Below, in pieces: positions 43,038 through 51,977 of a DNA stretch of 64,000 nt. Below the pieces are notes generated by a model that did no database searches, was not told the origin of the DNA, and was given only the letters and a program-made list of their open reading frames with translations. Source of the stretch: Aestuariibius insulae (GTDB taxonomy: Bacteria > Pseudomonadota > Alphaproteobacteria > Rhodobacterales > Rhodobacteraceae); contig NZ_JBFONW020000002.1 in NCBI RefSeq assembly GCF_040783535.2, forward strand, positions 248,001 through 312,000, in the 5' to 3' direction. A program made the translations under genes and the position numbers. Numbering within the stretch: position 1 is the stretch's first letter; the number at the start of each line of letters is the position of its first letter.

Positions 43038-44047
43038 GCCGTCTGCCCCTTCATGAGGCCCGTCGGCTTGATCAGCAGAACCACGATCAGGATCACAAAG
43101 CTCACCGCGAATTTGTAGTCGGTCGACAGAAGCTGCACCAATCCGTCCGGCTCAAGGCTCTCGGGCATCAGATAGCCGAGCACTTTCTTAAGAGGATAGG
43201 TGATCGTCACTTCGGCAAAGGCGATAACGAACCCGCCAAGGATCGCACCAACTGGATTGCCCAGCCCGCCTACGATGGCGGCGGCAAAGATCGGGAGGAG
43301 CAGCTGGAAATAGGTGAAGGGCTTGAACGACTTGTCCAGCCCATAGAGCACTCCCGCCACTGTCGCCAGCACCGCCACGATCAGCCAGGTGACCCGCACG
43401 ACCCTCTCGGGATTGATCCCCGACAGCAGCGCCAAATCCTCATTGTCCGAATAGGCTCGCATTGACTTGCCGGTTCGCGTCTTCTGCAGGAACCAGAACA
43501 AAGCCGCCACGCAGATCGCCGCAACCACGAGCGTCAGAACCTGCGTCGTCTTGATCGCAAGTCCTTCATCCAGCCCTGTCATCTCGCGGAACTCGCGTGC
43601 CCTGATGACGAACCGCTCCCCGTCGGCGAACCGCTGGTCGTCCACGCCGATGATGAACCGCACGATCGCGTTCATCACGAAGGTCACGCCCAACGAGACA
43701 ATCACGAACATTGTCGGAGGCGATCCCGCCGCCCGGTGAAATCGGTAGACGAACCGGTCCGTTGCCAGAAGCAGCAGTACTGTTGCAGCGATCCCCAGCG
43801 GCAACGCAATCAAAGCGGTCGGCAGCGGCCCACCCGTGATGCCGGCCGATTGCAGCCCCCAGGTCCCCAGGATCGTGACCATTGCCCCGAACGCCATCGT
43901 GTCGCCATGGGCGAAATTCGAAAACCGCAGGATCCCATAGATCAGCGTGACCCCCAGCGCACCAAGCGCCAGCTGAGCGCCATAGGCCGTCGCCGGGATC
44001 AGGACGAAATTCGCCAAAACGACGAGCGCGTTGAGAATGTCCGTCAT
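43034..44047 (-). CDS. livH: branched-chain amino acid-type ABC permease LivH
   Basis: The 337-residue membrane protein is the second permease subunit. Typical motifs are ALGVTLIYGILRFSNFAHGD near residue 30, and the cytoplasmic coupling loop KTRTGKSMRAYSDNEDLALLSGI at about 190-212. Eight or so hydrophobic segments are present. It overlaps livM by four bases. Upstream, 136 bases separate it from an unknown gene that sits between it and livF. The substrate may be branched-chain amino acids or another amide. Confidence 0.93.
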   Translation of the reverse strand: MTDILNALVVLANFVLIPATAYGAQLALGALGVTLIYGILRFSNFAHGDTMAFGAMVTILGTWGLQSAGITGGPLPTALIALPLGIAATVLLLLATDRFVYRFHRAAGSPPTMFVIVSLGVTFVMNAIVRFIIGVDDQRFADGERFVIRAREFREMTGLDEGLAIKTTQVLTLVVAAICVAALFWFLQKTRTGKSMRAYSDNEDLALLSGINPERVVRVTWLIVAVLATVAGVLYGLDKSFKPFTYFQLLLPIFAAAIVGGLGNPVGAILGGFVIAFAEVTITYPLKKVLGYLMPESLEPDGLVQLLSTDYKFAVSFVILIVVLLIKPTGLMKGQTA

Positions 44048-44183
44048 GCCCGCACCTTAAGAAAAACTGCGCAGCTCGACTGCGGCCACGAGCTCATTGC
44101 GAAGATCTGAACCCGATGTTCCCGCGTGAAGAACAAGGAAGGCAATGCTTTAAGGCGGACTACGGAGTATCGGACAGACTTGG

Positions 44184-44618
44184 TCAATCTTTACAATATC
44201 CTTTGACAGAGTTGGAAGTGGGTCCGGTCTCGGACTTCAGTCCAAAGACCGTCCTCAGTGCTCGATATCCACGATCCTCGTCGAAATCAGGTGGGCCAAG
44301 CCTCTCAACGGTAACGACGGTAAAGTGCCCTCGAAACATTCGTTCTGACACATACGCGCTTTGTGCAGTGACGGGGGTTAGTTCAGAGATATTCATGCTG
44401 TGCATGACAGAGAGCCTATCTCCACGTTTCAAAGCATCGAGCGACGGATCATTACTCAAACCCCCCTCACCTGATGCATCGGAGACTTCAACCACTCCTC
44501 CGTCTTCGAAAGTACAGGTCAGCGCGGACGCCGCACCCGCACATGAAACAAGTGCCGCAAGCAACCCGGCATTCCAAAGCGTCTCACCCACCCAAAAAAC
44601 TCCGTCTGACCTCGTCAT
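44184..44618 (-). CDS. hypothetical exported protein inside the liv operon
   Basis: A 144-residue protein (from ATG 44618) that I cannot place in a family. A hydrophobic stretch (AGLLAALVSCAGAASA) ends about residue 32 and looks like a signal peptide, leaving a mature domain of about 110 residues with two cysteines (LTCTFEDGG and the C-terminal GYCKD) that could form a disulfide. The ATG lies inside the end of livF; GTG 44591 has GGAG eight bases upstream and may be the real start. It is in line with the liv genes and separated from livH by 136 bases. Base composition is more AT-rich than its neighbours. Confidence 0.6.
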   Translation of the reverse strand: MTRSDGVFWVGETLWNAGLLAALVSCAGAASALTCTFEDGGVVEVSDASGEGGLSNDPSLDALKRGDRLSVMHSMNISELTPVTAQSAYVSERMFRGHFTVVTVERLGPPDFDEDRGYRALRTVFGLKSETGPTSNSVKGYCKD

Positions 44619-45309
44619 CGGCCATCAACTCCGCCCCTGTGCCGGTATAAGCGTTCCGCCCTTGCACTAGCACATATCCCTTATCCGCAATCTCCAGCGC
44701 CTGCCGCGCATTCTGTTCGACCATCAGGATCGAGATCCCGGTGCGCGCCACCTCGATAATCCGGTCGAACAGCTCGTCCATCACGATCGGCGACACACCC
44801 GCCGTTGGCTCGTCCAGCATCAAGACCCGCGGCTCTGTCATCAGCGCCCGGCCCACCGCAACCTGCTGGCGCTGCCCGCCGGACAGCTCGCCCGCCGCCT
44901 GCCGTCGTTTCTCCCGTAGGATGGGGAACAGCTCATAGATCTGCTCCATCGTCTGCGCGATCCCGTCCCGGCGCAGGAAGGCACCCATCTCAAGGTTTTC
45001 CTCGACCGTCATCGAGGTGAAGATATTCGAGGTCTGCGGCACGAAAGCCATGCCTTTGGCGACCCGGTCCTGCGGCGTCAGCGCGGTGATATCCTCGCCG
45101 TCCAGCCGAACCGCCCCCTCCCGGACGGTCAGCATCCCGAAGACAGCCTTCATCGCCGTCGATTTGCCCGCGCCATTCGGACCAACGATCACCGCGATCT
45201 GCCCGGCATCGACGGCGATTGTGCACTCGTGAAGGATATCGGCGCCTTTGCCATAGCCGCCCGTCATCATATCGCCGATCAGCATCGGCTCCGCCTCGTC
45301 TCCAGTCAT
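44584..45309 (-). CDS. livF: branched-chain amino acid-type ABC ATPase LivF
   Basis: The 241-residue ATPase powers the importer. Walker A is VGPNGAGKST, the signature LSGGQRQQVAVGRAL, and Walker B VLMLDEPTAGVSP; the switch His position is replaced by Gln (MVEQNA), as is usual in LivF. The ATG at 45309 has GGAA nine bases upstream; an in-frame start at 45345 is less likely. A 174-base gap separates it from livG, where I see no gene. Confidence 0.93.
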   Translation of the reverse strand: MTGDEAEPMLIGDMMTGGYGKGADILHECTIAVDAGQIAVIVGPNGAGKSTAMKAVFGMLTVREGAVRLDGEDITALTPQDRVAKGMAFVPQTSNIFTSMTVEENLEMGAFLRRDGIAQTMEQIYELFPILREKRRQAAGELSGGQRQQVAVGRALMTEPRVLMLDEPTAGVSPIVMDELFDRIIEVARTGISILMVEQNARQALEIADKGYVLVQGRNAYTGTGAELMADDEVRRSFLGG

Positions 45310-45483
45310 GTCAGTTCCGCACAAGTCGTGAGGAGGATGGATCATACCCCTCAGCGGTCTTGCAGATCGCGGGTCGGCGACTGGAGCGCTTCAACATTTC
45401 AACGGCTACAGCGCCACATTTCTGCCTTATTCGCACCGACGGAATACAGACGTAATACCGACCGGATACCGAACCCCCGTTTT

Positions 45484-46266
45484 TCATGCCTGAGCCGCCA
45501 CCTTGTTCTTGAGCCCGGTGCCCAGATAGGCCTCGATCACGTCCTCGTTCTGCATGATCTCAGACGCCTTGCCCTCGGCCAGCACATGCCCCTCGGCCAT
45601 AACGATAACCGGATCGCAGAGCTTTCCGATGAAATCCATATCGTGTTCGATCACGCAAAACGTATATCCACGCTCCCGGTTAAGCCGTTGAATCGCATCG
45701 GAAATCGTTCCCAGAAGCGTTCGGTTCACCCCCGCTCCGACCTCGTCCAGAAAGACAATCCGGGCATCGACCATCATCGTCCGGCCCAGCTCCAACAGCT
45801 TTTTCTGCCCGCCTGATAGGTTGCCCGCCTTCTCCTCCGCAAGATGAGAAATCGTCAGGAAATCAAGCACTTCATCAGCCTTTTGCGCCAGAGCACGCTC
45901 TTCCTCACGGATCCGGCCCCGGCTCAGCCACGCCTTCCAGATCGTCTCTCCGGTCTGCGCGGCAGGCACCATCATCAGGTTCTCGCGCACGCTCATCGAG
46001 CTGAACTCATGGGCGATCTGGAACGTCCTGAGCAGCCCCTTGTGAAACAATTCATGCGGCGGCAGCCCAGTGATGTCCTCACCCTGCATCAAAACGCGTC
46101 CGCTAGTCGGTTTCAGATTGCCCGCGATCACATTGAAAAGTGTGGTTTTTCCGGCGCCGTTAGGCCCAATCAATCCGGTGATTGACCCCTCGGCAATGGT
46201 CAGGGATGCCCCGTCGACGGCTTTGAAACCGCCAAAGCTTTTCACGAGGGTCTCAACAGTGATCAT
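45484..46266 (-). CDS. livG: branched-chain amino acid-type ABC ATPase LivG
   Basis: The 260-residue ATPase pairs with LivF. Walker A is IGPNGAGKTTLFNVI, the signature LSGGQKKLLELGR, Walker B IVFLDEVGAGVN with the switch His in VIEHDMDF, all typical of LivG. Note that the usual LDEPxAG is LDEVGAG here. The ATG at 46266 gives the normal family start (MITVETLVKSFGGFKAVDG); TTG 46275 adds three residues. It follows livK after 75 bases that contain a strong stem-loop. Confidence 0.93.
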   Translation of the reverse strand: MITVETLVKSFGGFKAVDGASLTIAEGSITGLIGPNGAGKTTLFNVIAGNLKPTSGRVLMQGEDITGLPPHELFHKGLLRTFQIAHEFSSMSVRENLMMVPAAQTGETIWKAWLSRGRIREEERALAQKADEVLDFLTISHLAEEKAGNLSGGQKKLLELGRTMMVDARIVFLDEVGAGVNRTLLGTISDAIQRLNRERGYTFCVIEHDMDFIGKLCDPVIVMAEGHVLAEGKASEIMQNEDVIEAYLGTGLKNKVAAQA

Positions 46267-46296
46267 ACTTGACAAATAGTCCCTATCACACTGAAA

Positions 46297-46318
46297 CAGC
46301 CCGGAGATCCCCGGGCTG
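46297..46318 (-). other. stem-loop between livK and livG
   Basis: CAGCCCGG and CCGGGCTG form a perfect 8 bp stem with a six-base loop, 23 bases after the livK stop. No T-run follows on the minus strand. It probably protects the livK mRNA end or limits read-through into livG; that is inference. Confidence 0.6.
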
Positions 46319-46341
46319 CCTCGATGGTATTTCGCCTTTGA

Positions 46342-47535
46342 TCAGCGGAAGCCGACAGTCTCGATCGCGCCGTCCTTGACCTCGATCTCGCGATAAGTGC
46401 CCGCGCTTTCACCCGGTCCGATCAGTTCCACGGCAGAGCCGCCAACATAGTCGATCTCGCCGCCATCTGCGAGGATTTGCAACGCCTTCGCCAACTCTCC
46501 GGGATAGATTTCTTCGCCCGGCGCATTGGCAACAGAGGTGATCATGGGGCCGTAATCCGCCGGATCCATCGAACCTGCAGCCTGCATGGCCAACATGATC
46601 AGCGCCGCCGCATCATAGCTTTCGGGCGTATAAGGCGACGTGCCGTCATAGCCGCCAGCTTCACCAAGCTCCGTCATCTTCGCCGCGCCATCACCGCCGG
46701 ACCCTGCGATCTGACCGAACGAGCCGTTAAGATCTGCTCCAACATTCTCGACGATGCTGTCACCGACCATACCGCCGGGCAGAACAAACTGATCGTAAGC
46801 CCCGGTATCCAGCGCCGCCCGAATGATCCCAAGACCGCCCTGATCAAGATAACCAGCCACAACGAGGATATCACCACCCGCCGCCGACAGCGCACCGACC
46901 TCAGCTGAATAATCGGCCTTTCCGTCCTCGTGCGCCGTTGAAATGGTCACCTCGCCACCCGCCGCTTCAAAGGCGGTCTGGAAGGCATCGGCCAAGCCTT
47001 TGCCGTAGTCGTTGTTCGTATAGGTTAACGCAACGCTTTCGATCCCGCGATCCATTAACACTTCGGTCATAACTTCGCCCTCACGCGCATCGGACGGAGC
47101 GGTGCGGAAGAAAAGATCGTTATCCTCGACCGTCGTCAGGGCAGGGGAGGTGGCCGATGGTGAAACCATTACCATCCCGTTGGGGATTGCTACATTCTGC
47201 AGCATCGCACCCGTCACGCCAGAGCAGTCACCGCCGACGATCCCGGAAATCCCTTCCGCGATAAGACGTTCCGTGTTCGAGGTGGCCAGAGCATTGTCGA
47301 TGCAGCCGGTATCGGCACGGACGGGCGTCACCGTGGCGCCGCCCAGGAGAAGCCCGCTTTCAGTCACTTCCGACATCGCCTCTTCGGCTCCGTCCGCCAT
47401 GTGGCCGGCCAAGGATTCAATCGGCCCCGTGTAGCCCAGAATGATCCCGAGTTTGACCTCCTCAGCATGACCTTCAGCCAATGCCGCACCGGCCACCAGA
47501 ACGCTTGCCGCGCTTCCCAGTAGTATCCGCTTCAT
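46342..47535 (-). CDS. livK: branched-chain amino acid-type ABC substrate-binding protein LivK
   Basis: The 397-residue periplasmic protein belongs to the Leu/Ile/Val-binding family. The signal peptide ends near AGAALA (residue 20). The mature part begins VKLGIILGYTGPIESLAG, the first strand and ligand-binding loop, and contains TNNDYGKGLADAFQTAF, a classic family motif. A GGAG/GAGG ribosome site precedes the ATG. It heads the operon livK-livG-livF-unknown-livH-livM. A GlxA-type regulator gene lies directly upstream in the same direction and may control it. Ligand identity cannot be read from sequence alone. Confidence 0.92.
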   Translation of the reverse strand: MKRILLGSAASVLVAGAALAEGHAEEVKLGIILGYTGPIESLAGHMADGAEEAMSEVTESGLLLGGATVTPVRADTGCIDNALATSNTERLIAEGISGIVGGDCSGVTGAMLQNVAIPNGMVMVSPSATSPALTTVEDNDLFFRTAPSDAREGEVMTEVLMDRGIESVALTYTNNDYGKGLADAFQTAFEAAGGEVTISTAHEDGKADYSAEVGALSAAGGDILVVAGYLDQGGLGIIRAALDTGAYDQFVLPGGMVGDSIVENVGADLNGSFGQIAGSGGDGAAKMTELGEAGGYDGTSPYTPESYDAAALIMLAMQAAGSMDPADYGPMITSVANAPGEEIYPGELAKALQILADGGEIDYVGGSAVELIGPGESAGTYREIEVKDGAIETVGFR

Positions 47536-47600
47536 CCCTCGTCTCCCTGTCTGAGGTGTTATTTATGGAATGGAGATTAAGCAGACGGTCTACAAATGAA

Positions 47601-47618
47601 AAGCATCAACGAATGCTT
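47601..47618 (-). terminator. possible terminator after the GlxA-type regulator gene
   Basis: On the minus strand AAGCAT-TCGTTG-ATGCTT is followed by TTC ATTTG. The 6 bp stem with an A/T-rich end fits a weak terminator between the regulator gene and livK. Confidence 0.35.
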
Positions 47619-47651
47619 GCTTTTACATCCGATTCTTTAGGGGCCAACCTT

Positions 47652-48653
47652 TCAAATCGAAAGCCGACCTGCCTGCGCGCCCCGTTCCCGATAAGGGGTG
47701 ATCTCGTAATGCGCCCGGTAACATTTCGAGAAATGCGATGGGGAGGCAAATCCGCAGGCAAGCGCGACATTAATCACGCTCATGTCGGTTTGCATCAGCA
47801 GGTTACGCGCCTTTTGCAGCCTCAGATCCATGTAATATCGTTTGGGCGATCGGTTCAGGTAGCGCCGAAAGAGCCGCTCAAGCTGACGGGTCGACATGCC
47901 GACATCGCGCGCCAGGATCGAAGGACTGATCGGCTCTTCGATATTGGCTTCCATCATCTGGATCACGCGGCTCAGCTTCGGATGCCGCACGCCGATCCGT
48001 GTTGGAACGGAAAGCCTTTGGGTGTCCTGATCCGTTCGAATGGATGAATAGATAAGCTGATCGGCAACGGATGCGGCAAGATCCTCTCCGTGATCTTCCG
48101 CAATCAGCTTCAGCATCAGGTCGATGGACGCCGTTCCCCCGGCGGTCGTATACCGATTGTCGTCGACGACAAAAACCGACTTGGTCAGCGTCACATCCTC
48201 GAACTCTTCGGTGAAGCTGTCCTGATTTTCCCAATGAATCGTGGCCCTTCGCCGGTTCAGCAGCCCGGCCTGCGCCATTGCATAAGCGGCGGTACACAAC
48301 CCGGCGATAGTGATGCCGCGCCGGGCCTCTCTCCTGAGCCAGCTCAGGATCTTCTTGGTCGTCGCATTTTGTATGTTGACCCCGCCGCACAGGATCACGA
48401 CATCGTCGCGGCTCAGCTCGATAAGCTCATCATCTGCCAGGATTTCAGTGCCTGCCGAGCATCGGATACCGGCTCCTTCCTCAGTCAGAAAAATCCACTG
48501 ATACAGGTCCTTCTGGGAGACCCGGTTTGCTATTCTGATGCAATCCAGCGCCGAGGCGAAGGACAAAAGGGAGAAGCCCTCGAAGAGAACGAATACGAAC
48601 CGTTTCGGGGTGGGCGGGTCGAAAACGACCCCGGCGGCAATCGGTCCGGCCAT
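47652..48653 (-). CDS. GlxA family AraC-type transcriptional regulator
   Basis: The 333-residue regulator has an N-terminal DJ-1/PfpI-like domain (about 10-190, with GLCTAAYAMAQAGLL at the usual nucleophile-elbow position) and a C-terminal AraC helix-turn-helix domain (about 225-325: ILARDVGMSTRQLERLFRRY and VALACGFASPSHFSKCYRAHY). It resembles GbdR, CdhR and ArgR-type regulators of quaternary amine or arginine use; ASALDCIRIANR and DLYQW are typical of these. The ATG at 48653 has AGGATAAGGA just upstream; a TTG at 48716 is less likely. It precedes the liv operon, a likely target. Confidence 0.88.
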   Translation of the reverse strand: MAGPIAAGVVFDPPTPKRFVFVLFEGFSLLSFASALDCIRIANRVSQKDLYQWIFLTEEGAGIRCSAGTEILADDELIELSRDDVVILCGGVNIQNATTKKILSWLRREARRGITIAGLCTAAYAMAQAGLLNRRRATIHWENQDSFTEEFEDVTLTKSVFVVDDNRYTTAGGTASIDLMLKLIAEDHGEDLAASVADQLIYSSIRTDQDTQRLSVPTRIGVRHPKLSRVIQMMEANIEEPISPSILARDVGMSTRQLERLFRRYLNRSPKRYYMDLRLQKARNLLMQTDMSVINVALACGFASPSHFSKCYRAHYEITPYRERGAQAGRLSI

Positions 48654-48818
48654 CGTCCTTATCCTACTTAAAGTGTCTCGCAGGGCAGCCTGACCTGCTT
48701 TTGAAAAAATCCACAAGTGAAACGAGCAGGTGGTGTCGTTTTTTCCGCGTTGGAATACCTCTCAGTGCGAGATATACCGACATGTCGAAACCGTTATGTA
48801 TCTTGAAGGGGAGGGCCG

Positions 48819-50189
48819 ATGGCAGATTGGCACAAGAGCGACTGGCGCAAGAAACCCAGGGTGCAGATGCCCGATTACACGGATGCACAGGCTCTGGCCG
48901 CTGTTGAAGCACGTCTGTCGACCTATCCTCCGCTCGTTTTTGCAGGAGAGGCGCGTACGCTTCGCCAAAGGCTCGCTGCCGCCAGCCGGGGAGACGCGTT
49001 CCTTCTGCAGGGCGGCGATTGTGCTGAGAGCTTCGCCGAATTCTCCGCGGATAATATTCGCGATACATTCAAAGTCATGCTTCAGATGGCGATGGTTCTG
49101 ACCTATGGCGCCAAAGTGCCGGTGGTAAAGATCGGACGGATGGCCGGGCAATTTGCCAAACCCCGCTCGGCACCGACGGAGGTCAAGGATGGGACCGAGC
49201 TTCCCAGCTACCGAGGCGATATCATCAACGAGCTGCCGTTCACGTCAGAAGCCCGAATCCCCAACCCTGACAAAATGTTGCGGGCCTATACTCAAGCTGC
49301 GGCTTCGCTCAACCTGCTGAGGGCCTTTTCGACAGGCGGTTTTGCGGACGTACACCGGGTTCACTCCTGGACGCTCGGCTTTACCGATGGTGAAGAAGCC
49401 GGCCGCTATCGCGAGATGGCGTCGCGCATTCAGGATACGCTGGATTTCATGGCCTCTGCTGGCCTTTCGGCGGAGACCAATAGCGAGCTGTCGACTGTCG
49501 AATTCTATACCTCCCACGAAGCGCTCCTGCTCGAATACGAGGAAGCTTTAACGCGTGTGGACAGCACTTCAGGTCAGTGGCTTGCTGGGTCAGGCCATAT
49601 GATCTGGATCGGAGATCGGACCCGGCAGCCCGATGGCGCCCATGTGGAATTCGCCAGGGGCGTAATGAACCCGATCGGGTTGAAATGCGGACCGTCCATG
49701 ACGACGGATGATCTCAAGCAACTGCTGGCAACGCTCAATCCGAAGAATGAGGCCGGCCGACTCACACTGATTGCTCGGTTCGGGGCAGGATCGGTCGGCG
49801 ATCATCTTCCCCGTCTGATCAAGGCGGTCGAGGAGGAAGGTGCCAACGTCGTCTGGTCGTGTGACCCGATGCATGGCAACACGATCAAATCCGCATCCGG
49901 GTATAAAACCCGCCCGTTCGAAAGCGTGTTGAGAGAAGTTCAAGAGTTTTTCTCCGTTCATACATCCGAGGGCACCATCCCGGGAGGCGTTCATTTCGAG
50001 ATGACAGGACAGGACGTCACTGAATGCACGGGCGGTGTCAGGGCTGTTTCGGACGAGGATCTATCCGACCGCTATCATACGGCCTGTGATCCACGGTTGA
50101 ATGCGTCCCAGTCACTCGAACTCGCCTTTTTGGTAGCAGAAGAGCTTTCAGCTTCGCGCAATACCAGATTGGCACTGACCGGATCCTGA
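48819..50189 (+). CDS. class II 3-deoxy-7-phosphoheptulonate synthase
   Basis: The 456-residue enzyme joins phosphoenolpyruvate and erythrose 4-phosphate, the first step of the shikimate pathway. It is of the plant-like class II: WRKKPRVQMPDY near the N-terminus, LLQGGDCAESF with the metal-ligand Cys, VVKIGRMAGQFAKPRS, the ARFGAGSVGDHLP block and VWSCDPMHGNT. No class I features are present. GGGGAGGG lies just before the ATG. It stands alone, facing the PAS_5 gene, whose end is 18 bases away. Confidence 0.96.
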   Translation: MADWHKSDWRKKPRVQMPDYTDAQALAAVEARLSTYPPLVFAGEARTLRQRLAAASRGDAFLLQGGDCAESFAEFSADNIRDTFKVMLQMAMVLTYGAKVPVVKIGRMAGQFAKPRSAPTEVKDGTELPSYRGDIINELPFTSEARIPNPDKMLRAYTQAAASLNLLRAFSTGGFADVHRVHSWTLGFTDGEEAGRYREMASRIQDTLDFMASAGLSAETNSELSTVEFYTSHEALLLEYEEALTRVDSTSGQWLAGSGHMIWIGDRTRQPDGAHVEFARGVMNPIGLKCGPSMTTDDLKQLLATLNPKNEAGRLTLIARFGAGSVGDHLPRLIKAVEEEGANVVWSCDPMHGNTIKSASGYKTRPFESVLREVQEFFSVHTSEGTIPGGVHFEMTGQDVTECTGGVRAVSDEDLSDRYHTACDPRLNASQSLELAFLVAEELSASRNTRLALTGS

Positions 50190-50207
50190 CTCAGGCATCT
50201 TCTGAAC

Positions 50208-50867
50208 TCAGACCAATCTCAACTTCGGCGTGTCGGTTTCCGACTGAGACGCCGAAGGTGTGAATTCCGAACGATCCTCCGCAAAGCCGCGGTGCTCGAT
50301 TGAGATATACCGACCGTCTTCAATTAGATCACATGTCACTTTACCACTGCTCAACCTAAGACGATGAGGGGCTTGCGGGACGGCCTGACATGGCTCAAGC
50401 CCGCCTAAAATCCGATCCGCAGTCCCATTCTCGCCCTGAAGCGGAAGCAATAGCATCTTCATCGATACGGAGCGGCCGCGTCGTAGAGGAACTGCCTTGA
50501 TCGGAAGAACTGCCTTTGACGGGCCGCGCAACACATCCTCGAAATAGGCGGAAATCGGACTTCTGGAGCTCGTATCGAAAAGGCTCGTGAGAGGCATGCC
50601 TCTGACTTCCATTCCAATAATGGACCAGACTTTCTGCCCGGCAACGCGAAACCGGCCGACCCCGGGGGCGATCCGCTCCAGAATGAACGAGGATTCAAGA
50701 GCCCCACCTAATTCCCGCGGATCGATGTCACTCCGCTGTGGAAGGTGGCTTCCGGTGCGAAGACTGCTCCAGTATTCCTCGATCTGATTGAGAACCGGCA
50801 ATGAGTCTGGATCGCGATAACGCTCGAGGTCCACGACATTTGTCGCGGAGGATTTAGCATGGTTCAT
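50208..50867 (-). CDS. PAS_5-type PAS domain protein
   Basis: The 219-residue protein begins with VDLERYRDPDSLPVLNQIEEYW, continues with RSDIDPRELGGALESSFILERIAPGVGRFRVAGQKV and GMEVRGMPLTSLF, the hallmark of the PAS_5 family of alphaproteobacteria. No output domain, signal peptide or membrane segment is visible, so it may act by protein contact or sense a small ligand. The C-terminal 70 residues are variable and end in a Ser/Thr-rich tail. The ATG has AAGGGA about ten bases upstream. It is convergent with the DAHP synthase gene and divergent from yicC. Confidence 0.8.
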   Translation of the reverse strand: MNHAKSSATNVVDLERYRDPDSLPVLNQIEEYWSSLRTGSHLPQRSDIDPRELGGALESSFILERIAPGVGRFRVAGQKVWSIIGMEVRGMPLTSLFDTSSRSPISAYFEDVLRGPSKAVLPIKAVPLRRGRSVSMKMLLLPLQGENGTADRILGGLEPCQAVPQAPHRLRLSSGKVTCDLIEDGRYISIEHRGFAEDRSEFTPSASQSETDTPKLRLV

Positions 50868-51083
50868 GATATCGTCCCTTACCGTCGAAACACTTTGTAC
50901 GAGGCCCGACCCCCGATGTTCGACATGCCGAAGGTGCGTCCCAAATCCTTACTCAAGCGTTAATATGTCCCGGTTTGTCTAAAATTTCTCCTGTTTTTGC
51001 ATCAAGTGGTTAATCGGAGCAGACTTGCGGTCCTCCCGATTTTGCCGATACCTCAATGACACCAACGGGGAGTCTTTCGTTCA

Positions 51084-51974
51084 GTGATCCATTCTATGAC
51101 GGCCTATGCGACGCACCGAGATGAGACATCGCATCTCGAATGGTCTTGGGAGTTGCGAGGCGTCAACGCGAAAGGGCTCGATCTGCGGTTACGCTTTCCG
51201 GACGGTCTGGAGGTTCTCGATCCCGCCGCGCGAAAATACGTCGCGTCTCGGCTTCATCGCGGATCGATCTCGCTTTCATTGAAAGTCTCGCGCCTTGTCA
51301 ATGTTGAGCCGACACGGCTGAACGACCCCGCATTGGACGTGCTTATTTCGCACGCATCCGATGTATCTAAGCGACTGGAGAAGGCCGGGCTGCCTGTCGC
51401 ACCCATCGACCCCGTTGAGTTACTATCACGACGAGGCGTCCTCGTCGTGGACGACCAGGAAAGCGCCATCGAAGCTGATACTGATGCTATCCTAAGCAGC
51501 CTGTCACCTCTTCTGGATAGCTTTCTCGAGATGCGGGCTCGTGAGGGTGCAGCCCTTAAAGGGGTGATCGCAGATCAAGCAGAACAGATGAAAGCCTACA
51601 TTCTTGAGGCGAGGCGAATTGCCGATGACAGTCGAGACACCAGCCGACAGATCCTACAGGATGCCCTGCAAAGGGTGATGAGCGCGAGCGATGTCGTCGA
51701 CCCTGATCGACTGGCTCAGGAAGCTGCACTTCTGGCCATCAAAGGGGATATTACCGAGGAGCTTGATCGCCTGGATGCCCACGTGAAGGCTGTCGAAGAT
51801 TTGCTTGAAATGTCCGGTCCTGTCGGTCGAAAGCTCGATTTCCTGATGCAGGAATTCAACCGCGAAGCCAACACGCTTTGCTCGAAGTCGAACAGGACCT
51901 CGCTGACGCAAGTCGGCCTTGATCTCAAGGCAGCTATCGAGCAGATGCGTGAGCAAATCCAGAATGTGGAATAG
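51084..51974 (+). CDS. yicC: YicC family endoribonuclease
   Basis: The 296-residue protein has the family N-terminus IHSMTAYA, followed by WSWELRGVNAKGLDLRLRFP, and the C-terminal DUF1732 region ending KLDFLMQEFNREANTLCSKSN...QVGLDLKAAIEQMREQIQNVE, one of the best-conserved tails in bacteria. YicC proteins have been shown to be endoribonucleases acting on RNA turnover. The start is GTG 51084. It leads the cluster yicC-gmk-gamma carbonic anhydrase-PLP enzyme; yicC-gmk adjacency is widespread. Three bases separate its stop from gmk. Confidence 0.94.
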   Translation: MIHSMTAYATHRDETSHLEWSWELRGVNAKGLDLRLRFPDGLEVLDPAARKYVASRLHRGSISLSLKVSRLVNVEPTRLNDPALDVLISHASDVSKRLEKAGLPVAPIDPVELLSRRGVLVVDDQESAIEADTDAILSSLSPLLDSFLEMRAREGAALKGVIADQAEQMKAYILEARRIADDSRDTSRQILQDALQRVMSASDVVDPDRLAQEAALLAIKGDITEELDRLDAHVKAVEDLLEMSGPVGRKLDFLMQEFNREANTLCSKSNRTSLTQVGLDLKAAIEQMREQIQNVE

Positions 51975-51977
51975 AGA

